64,000 nt of DNA from positions 58,817,899-58,881,898 of the forward strand of contig CP136067.1 of the NCBI GenBank assembly GCA_032622095.1. Direction: 5' to 3'. Numbering within the stretch: the first letter of the stretch is position 1; each line of letters starts with the position of its first letter. A program made the translations under genes and the position numbers. Positions 11,601 through 26,600 of this stretch are shown here, piece by piece. The notes beneath the pieces were generated by a model. That model saw only the letters and a list, made by a program, of their open reading frames with translations. It did no database searches and was not told the DNA's origin. Origin of the DNA: Siphonodentalium dalli (taxonomy: Eukaryota > Mollusca > Scaphopoda > Gadilida > Siphonodentaliidae).

Positions 11601-14600
11601 CTTAATAATGGATCGCTAGCCCTTCCACAACCGAAGACACTACATCTACTTGGCAGATGTGGAGATGACAGATATTCGGGATATTTATATCGAAAGTAAA
11701 AAAAAAAAACCACAAAACACAAAACAAAACAAAAAAGCGCCTAAATAGAGTTAACATTATTTATATAACATTTGGGCACCTCTTATGTATGACCAGGTGA
11801 ATGTGATCATCCGTCGTCCTTTATTTTCACTTTGGGGCATTTTACAGTGCAAACAAGTTCGCAACTGACACTGATTACAAATCGCCGAGTGAATACGAGA
11901 CAATCGAAGCACTACTGCCTTCTATTCAACAAAGCAGACACGTGGCGACATGTTATTAATGGCTACAAAAACAACCATTCTAGGCGCTACTAATACTTTA
12001 TTCACATAATTATTGTTTTCTATTCCAGATACACGGCCAAAGCGGCCACACTATCTTCTTTAATTAGATAACACATTGAATAGCGACGTAATCTATACAC
12101 AACACACGCACATACCACTCTGCATTTTAGTATCGGCTGACTTACGATTATGTCATCGTAGTCAGCATAATAAACTCTGGCTCCGAATCTGTGTTTTTTA
12201 TTTGCTCTCCCACAACTACGTCACTCGTAGTTTAGTCACGTAAATCTCCGAATACCGGTGGTGGTATTATTTATTTATTTTACGGGTTATTTATTATGCG
12301 ATCGGAATGGGACTTGGATCATTTTAATCACAACAGGGAGGGCTTTCCGATTGCGTTTTGTAGTTTCTAGACCAAATAAATCCTTTAACTCATGATCGAC
12401 ACCTCTAATTCAATTAAAATAATCTAATCTAATCTAACCATAACAGAGCGAATGACATCATCACAGTGGGATTAACAGCACACACTTTGTGACTACTTTC
12501 GCCAGGAATGCATTGAAATTTCTTCCTTGATATACAGTAGTTATTTTATTATTCCAAGTTAAATTGATATATTATGTAAAAGTTTTGTTATGTTATCAGC
12601 CCTGCACATTTAAATTTTTTGCATAATCTACTTTTTGTTACCCTGGTTGATTCTTAGTTTTCCCCTGGAATGTTCTGATAACTCATACAATGCCTGATAG
12701 GTTACCTAAAAGATTACGCAACCTGCTTCAAACACTGGAAATCTTAAACTTGGTTATATTTAACAGTGATGAATAATGAATATACAATGAGATATTGATC
12801 TTTAACCCTTTCAGTGCCAAGTCCGATTTTTGTATCAACCCATATTTCCTTGAACTTTTTTCAAATTTATTGATTATAATAATGTGATATATTGATGGAA
12901 AGAGCTCTAAGAGCAAAACTCCAGGCAACCTGTTTTTCATCAGTGCAACAGTGCTCTTAGAGCTCTTTCCATCAATGTATCACATTATTATAATCAATAA
13001 ATTTGAAAAAAGTTCAAGGAAATATGGGTTGATACAAAAATCGGACTTGGCACTGAAAGGGTTAATAATGATAATGGCACTTCATTGCTGATGACATAAT
13101 GAGTCTGATTTAAACTACAACCTTTTACAAATTCAGCATTATCTGAGCTCCCAATTTTGTTAAAATTTCTTCAGCAAGTTGTTGCATTATAGTATGTTTA
13201 AATCATTGCAGTCTTCCACTTCTAATATTCACTGATAGAAGAGCATGGTTATTCTTTGAATATCATCTTTTGGTGCACTTGATTGAGTAATGATTGAGCT
13301 AATTAATCAGTGATAGCAAGACTTACACAAAACTCCAGGCAACCTGTTTTTCATCAGTGCAACCTGTTTTTCATCAATTTGTATTGCTAAGATAAGTGCT
13401 ATGATTTCACTGACACTAACATGACAACACTGAATAATTGTAATATCAGATAACTCTTATGACGTCTGACAATCTTGTGTACTAGTAAGCTTTTCATTAG
13501 AACTGGAAGGAAATACTGATAGGCTTGTTCTGTGAATTGATGATGATTCAAATAGCAATCTATTCAAATAGACTATGATTCAGGTATAAGTATTTATGCC
13601 CTTAGTTCCCACTCATTATCAAGCATGGATCCCAGCTCATAGAGAGCGTGATCCAATCCACGGTATGGTTAAGCAACATAAACGATGCTTCCCCTAAATA
13701 AACAAAATGTCTATTTTCCAAATTATCACCTGGAAGGGACTTTGATTATTAGCCGTTTTAATATGACTGGTGAAGAGAGAAAATTTGAAAAATATGTATG
13801 CAATGCCGATAACAAAACAAATACCACGAAATTAGGTGAGAGGATAGCGACGTCCGAGAGGAAGTAAATTAAGATTCAGCATGCAAAAAGGTACCAAACC
13901 GGGTAAATTTTATGAACAATAAAAGAAAGTGTGCCGATATCCGTTCAAGGTGTAATTTGACTTTGAACACAGCATTTTAATCTATTTGGGGACAAAGATA
14001 TAACATAGAAATCTACGTCACCTGTCACTAGACAAAATTCTGCGAGGGTTTTCTTCCCTGGCCGATTCCAAGATTCTTTCGGTCGTTCTTGTCTCTGATT
14101 GGTTGAGATTATCAGATTAGCATAAAGCTCTGCAATAGTTTTCCTTTGATTGCTTTTTAATTAGGCTTACCCAACAAAGACTGATTAAATTACTGACTGA
14201 TGCTTGCACCAGTGAAATTTTTCTCAACCCATTGCATGGATTTTACTCTGCTCTCCAACTGCCCGCAAATTTAAATTAACCCCTTACTTGCTCAATCATA
14301 GTTACAATTCAGATTTCCTTATGCTTAATCTAAGGAATAGAACTACTAGTAAATCTTATTGTGTCTAGTGGTAACTTTCACGTAAATCCAGTTATGTACA
14401 CAACTATCATTTAGTGTAATCTGTGTAGAATGGAATCACTCTATGTTTCAGTTTATTGGAATAAATTGTAGATAGTTGCCTGGTCTTTTATCTCACTAGT
14501 GAGTCCTACATATAACAATTTACTTATAACTTAATCATAGTTCCTAATATTTATGGCAATATATAGTATATATACCTAGCAATAATCTATGGAAATAATA

Positions 14601-17600
14601 CTATTATAGAAGGTTCTAATAAAATGTGATCACTGACCTAATTTTTCAAAGTTGATCTTTAATTTCTTGTATGTTTTGATGACACGTTTCCAATCAACCA
14701 ATCCTGGTTTTATGATGTCATAGAGTTGGAAAATAATAAGGCCATCATTTAGATCACTGTACAGGTAATTACATCGTGGATTTACTCCCAAACTGTTCAT
14801 CCAGTTCCTGTAAGCTGTGGGTAAAAATAATCTACATTTAGTAACTTGAAGGTATCAGTAGCTTACAGATTCTTTAACCCTTCCATGACTGGAGCTTCCT
14901 GAAATTTTTCGAAAACCCTGTGCCAATGCATTCTCTTATATATGCAAGTCTCCCACAGGGAGTCTTCATATATAAGAGAATACATTGGCTTAACAATATT
15001 TACCTTGAACTTGTAAGCCAGTTCATTCTCATATATGCGAGGCTCCATATGAGACTCGCATTTATATAAGAGAATGCACTGGCACAGGGGATCTTTAATG
15101 CTGTACCAGCCCAGCTCCCTTCATGAAAGGGTTAATTAAAGTAACCCATAATTCTAAAATAAATTTTAACCATTTCTGTACTAAATGAATTCTGCCAACC
15201 AGTTATAAAAGTATACATAGGAATGGTCTATTATTATTTGGAGGGGTGTTCACGATAAATGAACACACCACAGTATGACAGAAATGATAATACAAGTGCT
15301 GACGGATTCCTATTCATTGGTGGGAAATGTTCATATAACAGGTTCAACAAGCATTTGTTGGTATTATTATCCAAATATTTCCGAAGAGAACTACAATTTA
15401 CTTGTCAATGAGTATTTAGCATAGAAAGGTTTAAAATTACACAACTTGTGAAGTTTTGAGAGACATATGGACATCCACAAATTAGTCTTGCATTTTGTTC
15501 TTTCTCTTGTGTCTCCTTGCATTGTTCACAAATCGACTGTGGTCACAATAGCTTTTCTTCAGTGATTTATAGCTCCCTGTTGTTTCAATGTTAATGGGAC
15601 TATAAGAATGAGTGCCTTCATGGGTGTCTGTCATGAGTGCCCTTTGGGTATAGCTTTTCAGCAGATATATATATCTAATACGCAAATGTTAATTTCTGAC
15701 ATAGTTATGGCCCTTTCTTATTACTCGGAAAGTTTTTGGCATAAAATGGATTCAGAATAACAGGGGATGTAACAGCGACAATAAACAAGAATAATACATC
15801 AAGCAAAACAAAATATGTCAGATTCTTGCAGAAAGCTACTACTTTCTATGATAAAAATACTTACTTTTCTCTTCTCTAGTTTCATCTTTAATTTCGTATT
15901 CTTCAAAGTCAGCAGGTTTGTCTAAGGCATTGTAGTTATTGAACAAATTAGCAACAAAAGCTAAATTCAATTTAGTATTGCCACCAACTACATCCTTTGG
16001 TGTCACAAATGTTCGACAGTCTATTTTTTCTGCTTCCTGTAACATCAACTCTGCCCTTTGGTGCAAGTCATCTTCCTGTGAAATAAAAGTACCAGTAGCT
16101 TGTCTTCTGTCAACTCATCAACAACTAAATGTCCTTCCTGTTCAGACCCAGTGGTTGCATACATGGTGTAAAGACACAATATTTCCCAACAGGCAGGTTT
16201 TTATTTCCACTTTTTATGACAAAAATTTCCAAGCAGGCAGGTTTTCATCTTTACTCCCGAATTATCACACACATTATTGGTGTGAAAAATTACTTTTAGT
16301 GCAATCCTAATGTAATAGCCTGATTTACAACCAAAGTACATAGCATTTTAAAACAAACAAAAGACAAACTTAAATATTCTCAGTAATAACAAAGGGTAAT
16401 TGCGAATTCAATTCAAATGTATCTGGCTAAACTCTTATGACAGAGGTTGTGGCATCGAGTTGTGAAACAAAGCAGCAGCATGCTTTATAATATTTATTTT
16501 CTGTGGGGCATATAAAATCATCCAGGGAATCAATTTTTTATAAGGTAGTTTCTGAGAAACAGAACATTAATTTTGTTTGGCCTAAATAAGTTTATAAAGA
16601 AACTAAAAAATTGGTAATTTGATAATAAAGATACTTTCCAGAAAAGATGAGGCCTAAGCAGAATGAGGTCCACAGCAGGCTAACATCACCCTCTGGGGAC
16701 CTCATTCTGCAAATGACAGGCCTGTCTATTTGAGATATGGGAGTAATGCATTTTATGATAACAAACCTGCATTGGTGATGTGTTCACATGTTTCTCTCGT
16801 GGTGATATCTGTTGCAGGAGGTATGTGTAAGCTTCTGAGTCCTGAAAGGTACCAGACAGACCTGTTAAGTTTTCATAATGGCAATCCAGGAGATTTTTTG
16901 CGGGATGTTCAAATAAATCAAATATGCTCATGTTCCAAAAAAATGTTGTACATAAAAAGGGCCGTGTGGCATCGCAGTTTTGAGTATCCTACTTTTCGTT
17001 TCAGAACATTCAAACAAAAAACACAATAATCTCCTGTTTTGTCTGTGAGTCAGCCAATTTTATGCCTTAAACCCCGCGCTCCAACAACTGCCATATAATC
17101 TCATGGTTTGGGGAAATGCAGGTAATAAATACATTTTATTTTTAAAATATTGTAATATATCAGAATGATGGTGTGTGTTGTCAATTTGGAAAAAAATATC
17201 TACTTTGAGCAAGATTATTCTCAAGTTCTATTTTATCACTCTACCGGAGTGTTTCACATCACTTTAAGGGTTTCGTGGAGATGATGACAAATTGAGAGAT
17301 GAATGCTGACTACAGTCTTGAAATTTTCTTTGGCCATTTTCCGAATAAACTGGCCATTGGCAATTTGGCCACTGACAGTGTGAACCCTGCACGCCACGTT
17401 TGACGTCACCCCACATCCGATCAATTGGACGGATACTGAATTCTTATTGAACTAGAGGTGTGACTGTCCCAATGGGACTACGGATACCCCCCTGTTTTTA
17501 AAATACTAAGATGTTTCACATGTCAGTAAACATTTAGTTAAAATAATAAAGTAACAATTCCCATTGCAGGTGTACAACCATAACCCTAATCTTAAACCTA

Positions 17601-20600
17601 TTGACCGAAAAATGTAGGAATAAAGCTTGGACAAAAAATTCTAAGTCGAAAAAAGGGGAATAACTCCACACAAAAAATGTTGGACAGACGTCATAATCGC
17701 AGGTGCACAGGTTCCCGTGGTACTAAATATCAGTGCCAAGATTAAAAAACATTGACCGAAAAATGTAGGAATAAAAGCTCAGACAAAATTATGCATGTTG
17801 CAAAAAAAGTTTCTAAGTCGAAAAAGGGGGATAACTCCACCAAAAAATGTCGGACAAACGTCATAATCGCAGGTGCACAAGTTCCCATGGTACTAAATAT
17901 CTGTGCCACGTTTTAAAAAAATTGACCGAAAAATGTAGGAATAAAAGCTCGGACAAAAGTATACATGTTGCGAACATGTTCTAAGTCGAAAAAGGGGGGA
18001 TAACTCCACCAAAAAAAGTCCGACAGACGTCATAATCGCAGGTGCACAGGTTCCCATGGTGGTTGAAGTCTGTGCCAAGTTTCACGGAAATTGATCAAAA
18101 AACGACTGAGAAAAACTCCGGACAAATTTGTGTCCACGGACGGACGACGACGGACGGACGACGGACGGACGACGGACGGACAAGCTGACTCCAGTATACC
18201 CCTAACTTCGTTGCGGGGGGTATAATTATTGTGAAGATCCAAAAGAAAATCACACTAAAATTGAGGTTTTAGGCCCATTATTGTGGGGACAAAATAGTAG
18301 GTCCAGCAACATTGAGGGTATATGCAATTTCGTTACCTGCAATATTGAAGACTAAGGCAGAGCCGACTGCTTCAAAAAGAGAATGATTTTTAGTCAATTT
18401 GTCCAATATTTACAAGTGTATGTTAACAATGAAGAGACAACCATGTCTGAGATATCCATGTACCCCATGATGTTGCCGGATGTAACTTATATGATAAGTT
18501 CTATATTGTGCACCAATGCATTTTATAATACTCTATTATTATAGGTTATTTCCTCGGATCAAAGAGGCGACAAAGACCCCATTGGTTCCCATTAACCATT
18601 TCTTTACTAAATGGATTCTCCCACCCAGGTTTATAAAAGTATAAATTGGAATGGTCTAATATTCATTTGGAGGGGTGTTCATGAAAACTGAGCAGATGAC
18701 AGACAGACGAAAACATAATACAAGTGCAGAAAGATTCCTATTTACTGATCAGAAATGTTCAAATAATAAGTTCAACAAATAGATATTGGCCATTTGTTTA
18801 ATTTATTATCTGAACATTTCCTCAGGCAACTACTCATTTAGTAAAGAAAGGGTGAATTCATATGTAGATATTTAGATAAAAATATAAACAGCCTTCACAC
18901 ATTTAGCTGAACATCTCTATAAACGAATGAATGGGAATAACAACCCATCAGTGCTTATCCACTTATTTAAAGATAGACCAGGATTACCTACCTTGATGTC
19001 CTCACCAAAGTTCTTAATTCTGGTGGTCCTGCCGGCATTAGCAAGATGGTAGTTAACCCATCGGATAAGGATCTGTTCTGGTGACATCTTTCTCAAGTCT
19101 TCTGGCGTTTCACCGTCTTGCAGGAGAACAACGAGGGCGGGGCAGTCAGACAAGCTGATATCACCCAGCAGACCATGCTGGAATAAAAACAAGACCACGA
19201 TGAAAACAAAGCAGTCTTTCAAAGAGATAGGGAGCAGTGAGGTGGTTTGAGTGGTTGACTCGTATTGTTAGGGTGCTGAAACATCATGCATTACAATGCT
19301 ACTCACTGCTTGGACATCACACCGAATTGGTAACCTTTGGCAAGCAACATATTGTACTATGATTGTAGCAGTGGACTATAAGGCCACACCAAGTTGATTA
19401 CCAGTTTCTCCCTACACTATTCTTTTTCAAAATGGGCAAGGAGGCTAGTTTTTATATTTATATTTTACCCACAAAATTCCCCAGCAGGCAGGTTTTCTTA
19501 TCAAAATACATTGTTGGTAAAAATTACTGTTCATGATTAAGTGTTATTAATGCAATTTTAATGTAACAATATGTTTGTGCAACCCAAGTAAATAGAGTTT
19601 AAACAAACCAAAAAGAAAATTTAGTTCTTGGACATCCTGTTGAGCACCGACCAGATGATATATAATTTTTTATTTTCGGTGGTCCATAATAAGCACCCAG
19701 CAAGCCATATTTTTCTGAGGGGGGCAGTTACACCAGAAGATGTGGTCCAAACATGAGCTAAATCTGACATATTGGTAAAATGTTATAAGCATGTGAAAAT
19801 CATGAGATAGTTACAGACAGACCGTATATAGATTGTTTCAAAAAAGGAAAAGACAATAATACAAATTTGGAATAACTTGTTAATTTTAAGACCACATACC
19901 CTGATGATTTGCCACAGTAGACCCAAGACTAAATGAGGCTTTCCTGACTCCAAGTCCTCAGCACCAATGTTGACGATATTACAGCCGATGGCTTGGGCTG
20001 AGTTGAGAGCTAAGACAAGGTTTTCATGTTTCTTGTAGATATTGAGATTTGTATTGTTAATCCTCTTGTTAATAGCAAACTCATCTATCGTCCCAGTTTC
20101 TGATTTGTTTACCATTTTACTGTGAAGAAAAGAGTTCAAAACAATATTAGTGTACATCAAATATATACACAGAATGACACGAGTGTATTAATGGGTTTGT
20201 CAATAGGGCTCGAGTGCCAGTGCATAAGGACAGAATGAGAGGCACAGTCTCGAGTTCTACCATTCCGCGAATGCACAAGTGTCATTGTGTTTATTAAACA
20301 CCACCCATCCCAGAATCCATTAATTGAAGAAAAAAAAAGACTTAAAAGGTTTATTAGGAAACAGGCAAGGTTATTTTGTCAGGTGATGAGGCTTTTGTTT
20401 TATAAGCTTGTTTTGTCATGTGTGATGATGCTTTTTTTTATAGTTTAGTATAATCATGTGAAATGTCACACATATGCATGGAATCGATTGGAAAATATGA
20501 CACGGCCGAAGAAGACAGAATGTTGTGTTTTTCAGGAACATGTGTGTAATAAAACAAGATATTGATAAGTAGAATCCATGAACCAAATTTTGTCACAAGC

Positions 20601-23600
20601 GGAAAAGGAAAGTTGGAGTTATCCAGATTATTTTGTGAAATGGACACCAGGTAAAAAAAACAAGACAGTCAATGACTGTGGAGTCGCTCACCTGATTGTA
20701 AAGCCTGAGAAGGCTGGGACTCTGAAGACTAGAAGAGTCAGTGCTTGTCAAATCATTCAGCTTAGAAATTAAAGTGTTTATACTGACTTACATACACATT
20801 CTTAATTCAAGGTTTTTGAGTGCAGAGTATTAAATCTTCAATGACTGTCTGTCCCTTCTTGAATAACCAATCCCATTTGAGCAAACCTAATACCGGTACG
20901 AGATTCAGATGTTGACATTATGTGCACCATGACAGATATATCTTTATTGTACAACCACAAACAAATACATTCGGGTATGGCAATATACATGTACATGTAC
21001 ACATACAGAAAACAAAAGGTGTGCACTCGAGTGCTAGCATACCCCCACCGTGGCAAATTCAACCCACATTATCCGTAAACCCAACAAAAAAGATTTTTAA
21101 CTTAAAAGAAAAATTCGGACTAATAATATCGATATGGTGTCACAAGAAGCTTGTACAGAAAAAATTATTCAAATTGGTTCATATTTGTTAAAGTTATTAA
21201 GTCAGACAGAATTTTCTAAGTCAAAATAAGTCGAAAATGAAGTGTAATATTACGAAAAACACTTTGAGCCAATCCCTAGCCGCATCATGTAGAGAGGGTA
21301 TTGTGAGAAGCATGTATACCAAAAATGATTGAAATCGGTTCATATTTGATAAAGTTATTAAGTCGGACAGAATTTTCTAAGTCAAAATAAGTCGAAAATG
21401 AGGCGTAACTTGAAAAACAAAATTCGGACCGAACCGCAATTAGCATCATGCGGAGAGATGGACGGACGGACAGAACAACACACGGAGGGAGAAAGCGTGA
21501 CGGACGGACGGAGTCAATCCAGTATACCCCTCATTTTCTTCGAAAGTGGGGTTATAATAAAGAAAACAGACATATAACATGACATGGAAATCAATGGGTA
21601 ATATACAAGTGTAAATTGGGAAATATAAAGTTCATGTCCAACTTTGGCAAGCGGATGCCTTTATTGACAGATAACTCATGTCTTATATATGAAGCTGTCT
21701 GAATAAAATTACTGAGTGCCCTATTACATATTCAATCATCAACAGAAAAATTAATTAGTAGTTTGGCATTTGCATCAAATTCTATAAAATTAGATGTAAT
21801 TTGTTCCTGGTCCTCAATGATGGATGGACAGATAGGTGGATGGACAGATGGACGGCACGACAGATGGATGGATGATGGACAAGGAGTGATGACTATAGCT
21901 CCACCATAGACTTCGTGTCCGGTGTGCTAAAAACTAAGAGGCATTTGTCCTGAAATAAAATTTGGGCAATACTAGTTTTTCAATTCATCCAAAACAATTT
22001 GGAATTGAAGCCATGGACCAAATTAGGTGAATATCTGATGTTGGTTAATGATTGATTGATTGATTGGGGTTTTATGTCGCTTTAGCCACTAAGGCCATAT
22101 CACGACATTGCCAGTTTTAATGGTGGAGGAAATCCGCACACTTACGGCTAATCTAACAGTGATTTCAATGGCTGATAAACTCGTCGACCATGTTCGGCAA
22201 ACCACCGGCCATCGGCAAGTAACTGGCAACTTTCCCAGGTAACGATTTTGAGTTACAAAGTCCACGATGGAAACATGTGGATTTGAACCCTTATCGCCAG
22301 CGCTGGAAGGCGAAACGGCTTGGAGTTGTACCCCTAGCCGATTGAGCCACCGAGGCCCCCTGATGTTGGAGTTCTCAATGAAGTTACGTTGGGCATGATT
22401 CGCCACCATGAAAGTAGAAGAATGTTGTTATTTGTCACTGGTAAATAGTGGTTCACTGAAGAAGCTATTTCCATGCATATCATGCTTCTCATGCCATGTG
22501 GAAAAAAACTTACCACAGCAGGATGCCGTCATTAATTTTTCTGTACAAATCATCTGACTCTGGAATTAATGGAAGATACTCTTTGCATTCTGGATCTTCA
22601 TCAAAATTTCTAGAACAAAAGAAAGGCATAACATTAGAAGAACATAATAACATACTTGTTTCTAAAATTACACAATTTAATATTTAATAAGCCTAAAATC
22701 TGCTAAGATCTTCAACAAAATAGTTACAAAGAGAGAGAGAGGGAGAGAGAGAGAGAGAGAGAGAGCTGGGCCTCAAAATATGGTGCTGAACATTTGCAGA
22801 ATGAGGTCCCCAGAGGGCTAGCATCATCATATTCACACCTCATTCTGCATGGCCTCATCTGCTATGGGAAACATAGACACAGACTTAAGTTCCCAGATGG
22901 TGATGTGCACCCACTGGGCACCTCAATTATGCATTGTGTCATCTTCCAATTTGGGGATATAGAGAATGTAAACTAAATGAAAGTGTCAATGATACTGAGG
23001 CTCAAATTTGGGAGTTGTTAATTTTATGCTGAGCAGTCAACAGAATGATAAAGAAGGAAAGATCCACATAAAGTTTGGTGATGATCAGATGAGGGATGTG
23101 TTCTGTATGGTGTGCCAAAGGATTTAGTCATGCAAAGAGCAAAATACAAGATGACTGCTGGCAGCCATGTTTAACAGTTCAAATAGCTCCCATACAGAGA
23201 TGATACTAAACATGCCTGTAAATTTTCAAAACATTTCTCTGATAAATGCGGGCTGCACGATTCAAATTTGAATTCCAAGATGGCTGCTGGTAGCCATGTT
23301 TTTTTAACAAATTTCAGAAGATCCATATGAAGTTTGGTGACAATCGGATGATAGATGTGGCCTGTAAGGTGTGCTGAAGGATTTAGTCATGAAAAGAGTA
23401 AAATCCAAGATGGCCACTGGCAGCCAGGTTTTTAATCGAATTTCGGAAATAATTGATTGCTCCCATCTAGGCGTGATGGGGATGTGGCCTGTAGGGTGTG
23501 CCAAAGGAAATTGTTGATGGATGGAAGCACAGACACCCCGGTGCATGAAGAATGCCAACCCAAGGCAATAGCTCAAACTTGACTAATTTGAGCTAAAAAT

Positions 23601-26600
23601 AAATTCCAAAAAAGTTTTAAAAGAAATTTGATAAAAAAGATACTTTCAAGAGAAGATGAGGCCTATTTAAAGCGGAATGATGTCCCCACAGGGTGAATTT
23701 GGTGACACTAAATTAACCCTCTGGGGACCTCATTCTACAAATGTCCAGAGCTATATTTTGAGGCTTGGTCACATCCCCAATAATATTCTAAATAGTGCCA
23801 TATTAAAAACCATGGCACCGTGTGTTTTATAACCTTGACATGAAGACCTCAGAATGTTTAAAATAACCATGCGGTCAACAAAAGTGTTTTCAGATAAAGT
23901 GGAGTCACATTTCGGTCAAGCGTCTGACTTCTCAAATCACATGTCTTTATATCAAGCTATCATTTCCTCTGTATGAGTGTCTTGATGAACACAGATGACA
24001 AGTGTAATGTCGCAATATTCAAGAACAGGATTCCATTTCAAGAGGCTCATTATGTATAGTCGCATTATGTATGTATAGTCTGCATTATGTATGTATAGTC
24101 TGCATTATGTATGTATAGTCTGCATTATGTATGAATAGTCAACAAGAAGTTTATAACATTTCCATTATTAACATGTTATTTATCTTTAATTCAAGTAAGA
24201 ATTTCCTTATAAAGTAGATATAGATACATACACAATTATGTAAAAAAATATATTTTATTACTTCCTTGAATGTACATGCCTTATTTGAAGCTTAATAAAT
24301 TATGTATTCATAATCAGACAGAAAGATCATGAGAAACAGCTTTATAAGGAAGACATCAATATTTTGCTGAAAACATTGGTTTTATGATTTATAGTACTTT
24401 AAAGATGGTTTCTTGCTGTAACCATGTAAAAATGCTGGTGTGCAGCACATAAAACTTAGTTTTCTATCTTATTAACCCTTCCATGACTGGAGCTTCCTGA
24501 AATTTTGCGAAAACCCTGTGTAAATGCATTCTCTTATATATGCGAGTCTCCCATAGGGAGCTTCAATTATATAAGAGAATGCATTGGCCTAACAATATTT
24601 ACCTTTACCTTGTAAGCCAGTGCATTCTCTTATATATGCAAAGCTCCCTATGGGAGACTCGCATATATAAGAGAATGCACTGGCACATGATCTTTAAGGC
24701 TGCACCAGCGCAGCTCCAAACATGAAAGGGTTTAAGTATTTGCGTTATCTCATCTAGATAGAGTACATGCATACTCAGTAAATCTAGGTTTACTTCCAAT
24801 TTGATGGCAGGATCAAAAGAACATCATGCATACCTTAATAATCATATATAAATTTGCGTAGTACTGCACGTTACTAATGAGTGAGATGCATTATGGAAAG
24901 TTGGACTGAATTGACATGCATGCAGGAAAATCAATCCTGGCAACATCCTTGATGCTGCAATTGTTGTTCGAAATATAAATATAACCCAGGCTGAATGTGC
25001 ATGGATGCAGGTCTCGATATCACAACCCTGAAATGGCAGTATTATAAAGACACTGCGTCAAATGGTCTCAGTTAATTATTTCAACCTAACTACTGATATT
25101 TATGCAGCTGAGTTGATTTGTTCTTATAGCTCAGCAGCCTAAAATGGGCGTGGATTTACGTCTTTCGAGACCATCGAAATGATGTCCATGGCTATTTAGA
25201 TATCAGTATGAATATTTGGAGCATACATTGCATTTGAAATTACTACTCAGCTTTAACCTCTTCACTGCTAAATGACGTTATGACGTTGTGTGCTGGGCTG
25301 TTGACGTTATTGCCATTTTACAATGGGAAACTATAACGGGAATACCACAAGAACTATAAAACTGACTCGGTTGAAAGGCTATTATCGTTCACAATCATGG
25401 AACATCATACACTGTTAGAAACTTGGAGATACAGTTATTCCGATGCACCAATCTCTGAGTTCCAGTTATGTATAATGGCCTACTTCTAGTGTGCTGAAGT
25501 AGGTCCGTAGTACCTACGGACCATATAGCACACGGCGTGCACTTTTACGTCCGTAACAGTTATGGACGTCATAGCAGCGAAGAGGTTAAGTATATAAAAC
25601 GGAAATCTTCTCCAGCATTTTGAGAAAAAATGAAACATGCACAAAAAATAATCAAGATTGTTCTGAAAATATAAAACCATAACCATTATTAGACAAATAT
25701 TAAATGGTTAAAAAAAAGCAAAGCACTCATGGGGCAATTAGAATTTCCATGTACCAGTAAGAGTTTAAATTGGTTGGTTAATTTTTACTTTAGCTTGGTT
25801 ATTTTAGACAAAGAGCAAACAAGTAAGGCAGTCAGTAAAGTATTCCAATCACAAGACAACACAAAAGCAAAATACATTTGATGAAGATGACAAATGGCAA
25901 GCCAGTAAATTGTATTCTTTGCATAAAATGATTTATAAGCATCCTATTCAATAGTTTTAGTTTTATTTTATTCAGTCATGTAGATTTCAGAAGGGTCATT
26001 CTGCAAAGTTGACTCCAGGCACTGCTAAAACCAAAACATGCAAAGCAGCGAGTAGCTGACAAACTATGGACCAAATTAACAGTGAACCAAAAGTGAACAG
26101 TTAGGTCATGCATAATAAGCCCTTTGCTTTGTTTAAAATTCCTCAATGTTGAAAACAATCTCATAACTCGGGTAGAAATGGGTGGCCGGAATCCGATATA
26201 AAATCCAACATTTATGTTGTGGTAGTAAAGCTACCTACCAAACTTTTATCATTAGAACCCTCTCCTTACTAAATACTCATTGACAAGTAGTTTCCATGTA
26301 AAATGTTCACACAATAAGTTAAATATTGAACATATTATCTAAGCATTTCCCACTTATGAATAAGACTCTGTACATGCTAGTATTATCAATTCTTCTGTCT
26401 GTAATCTGCTTATATTTCCTGAACACCCCTCCAGATGAATAATATACCATTCCAATGACTACATTTATAATCCATTTAGTAAATAAAGGGTTAAAAAAAA
26501 AATGCAAATCTATTATTCCCTACGGTATATTTTCTAAATAAACACCACATGGATAAGGCCTTTGAAAGCACACATACTTCAGATAACATGTATACATGCA

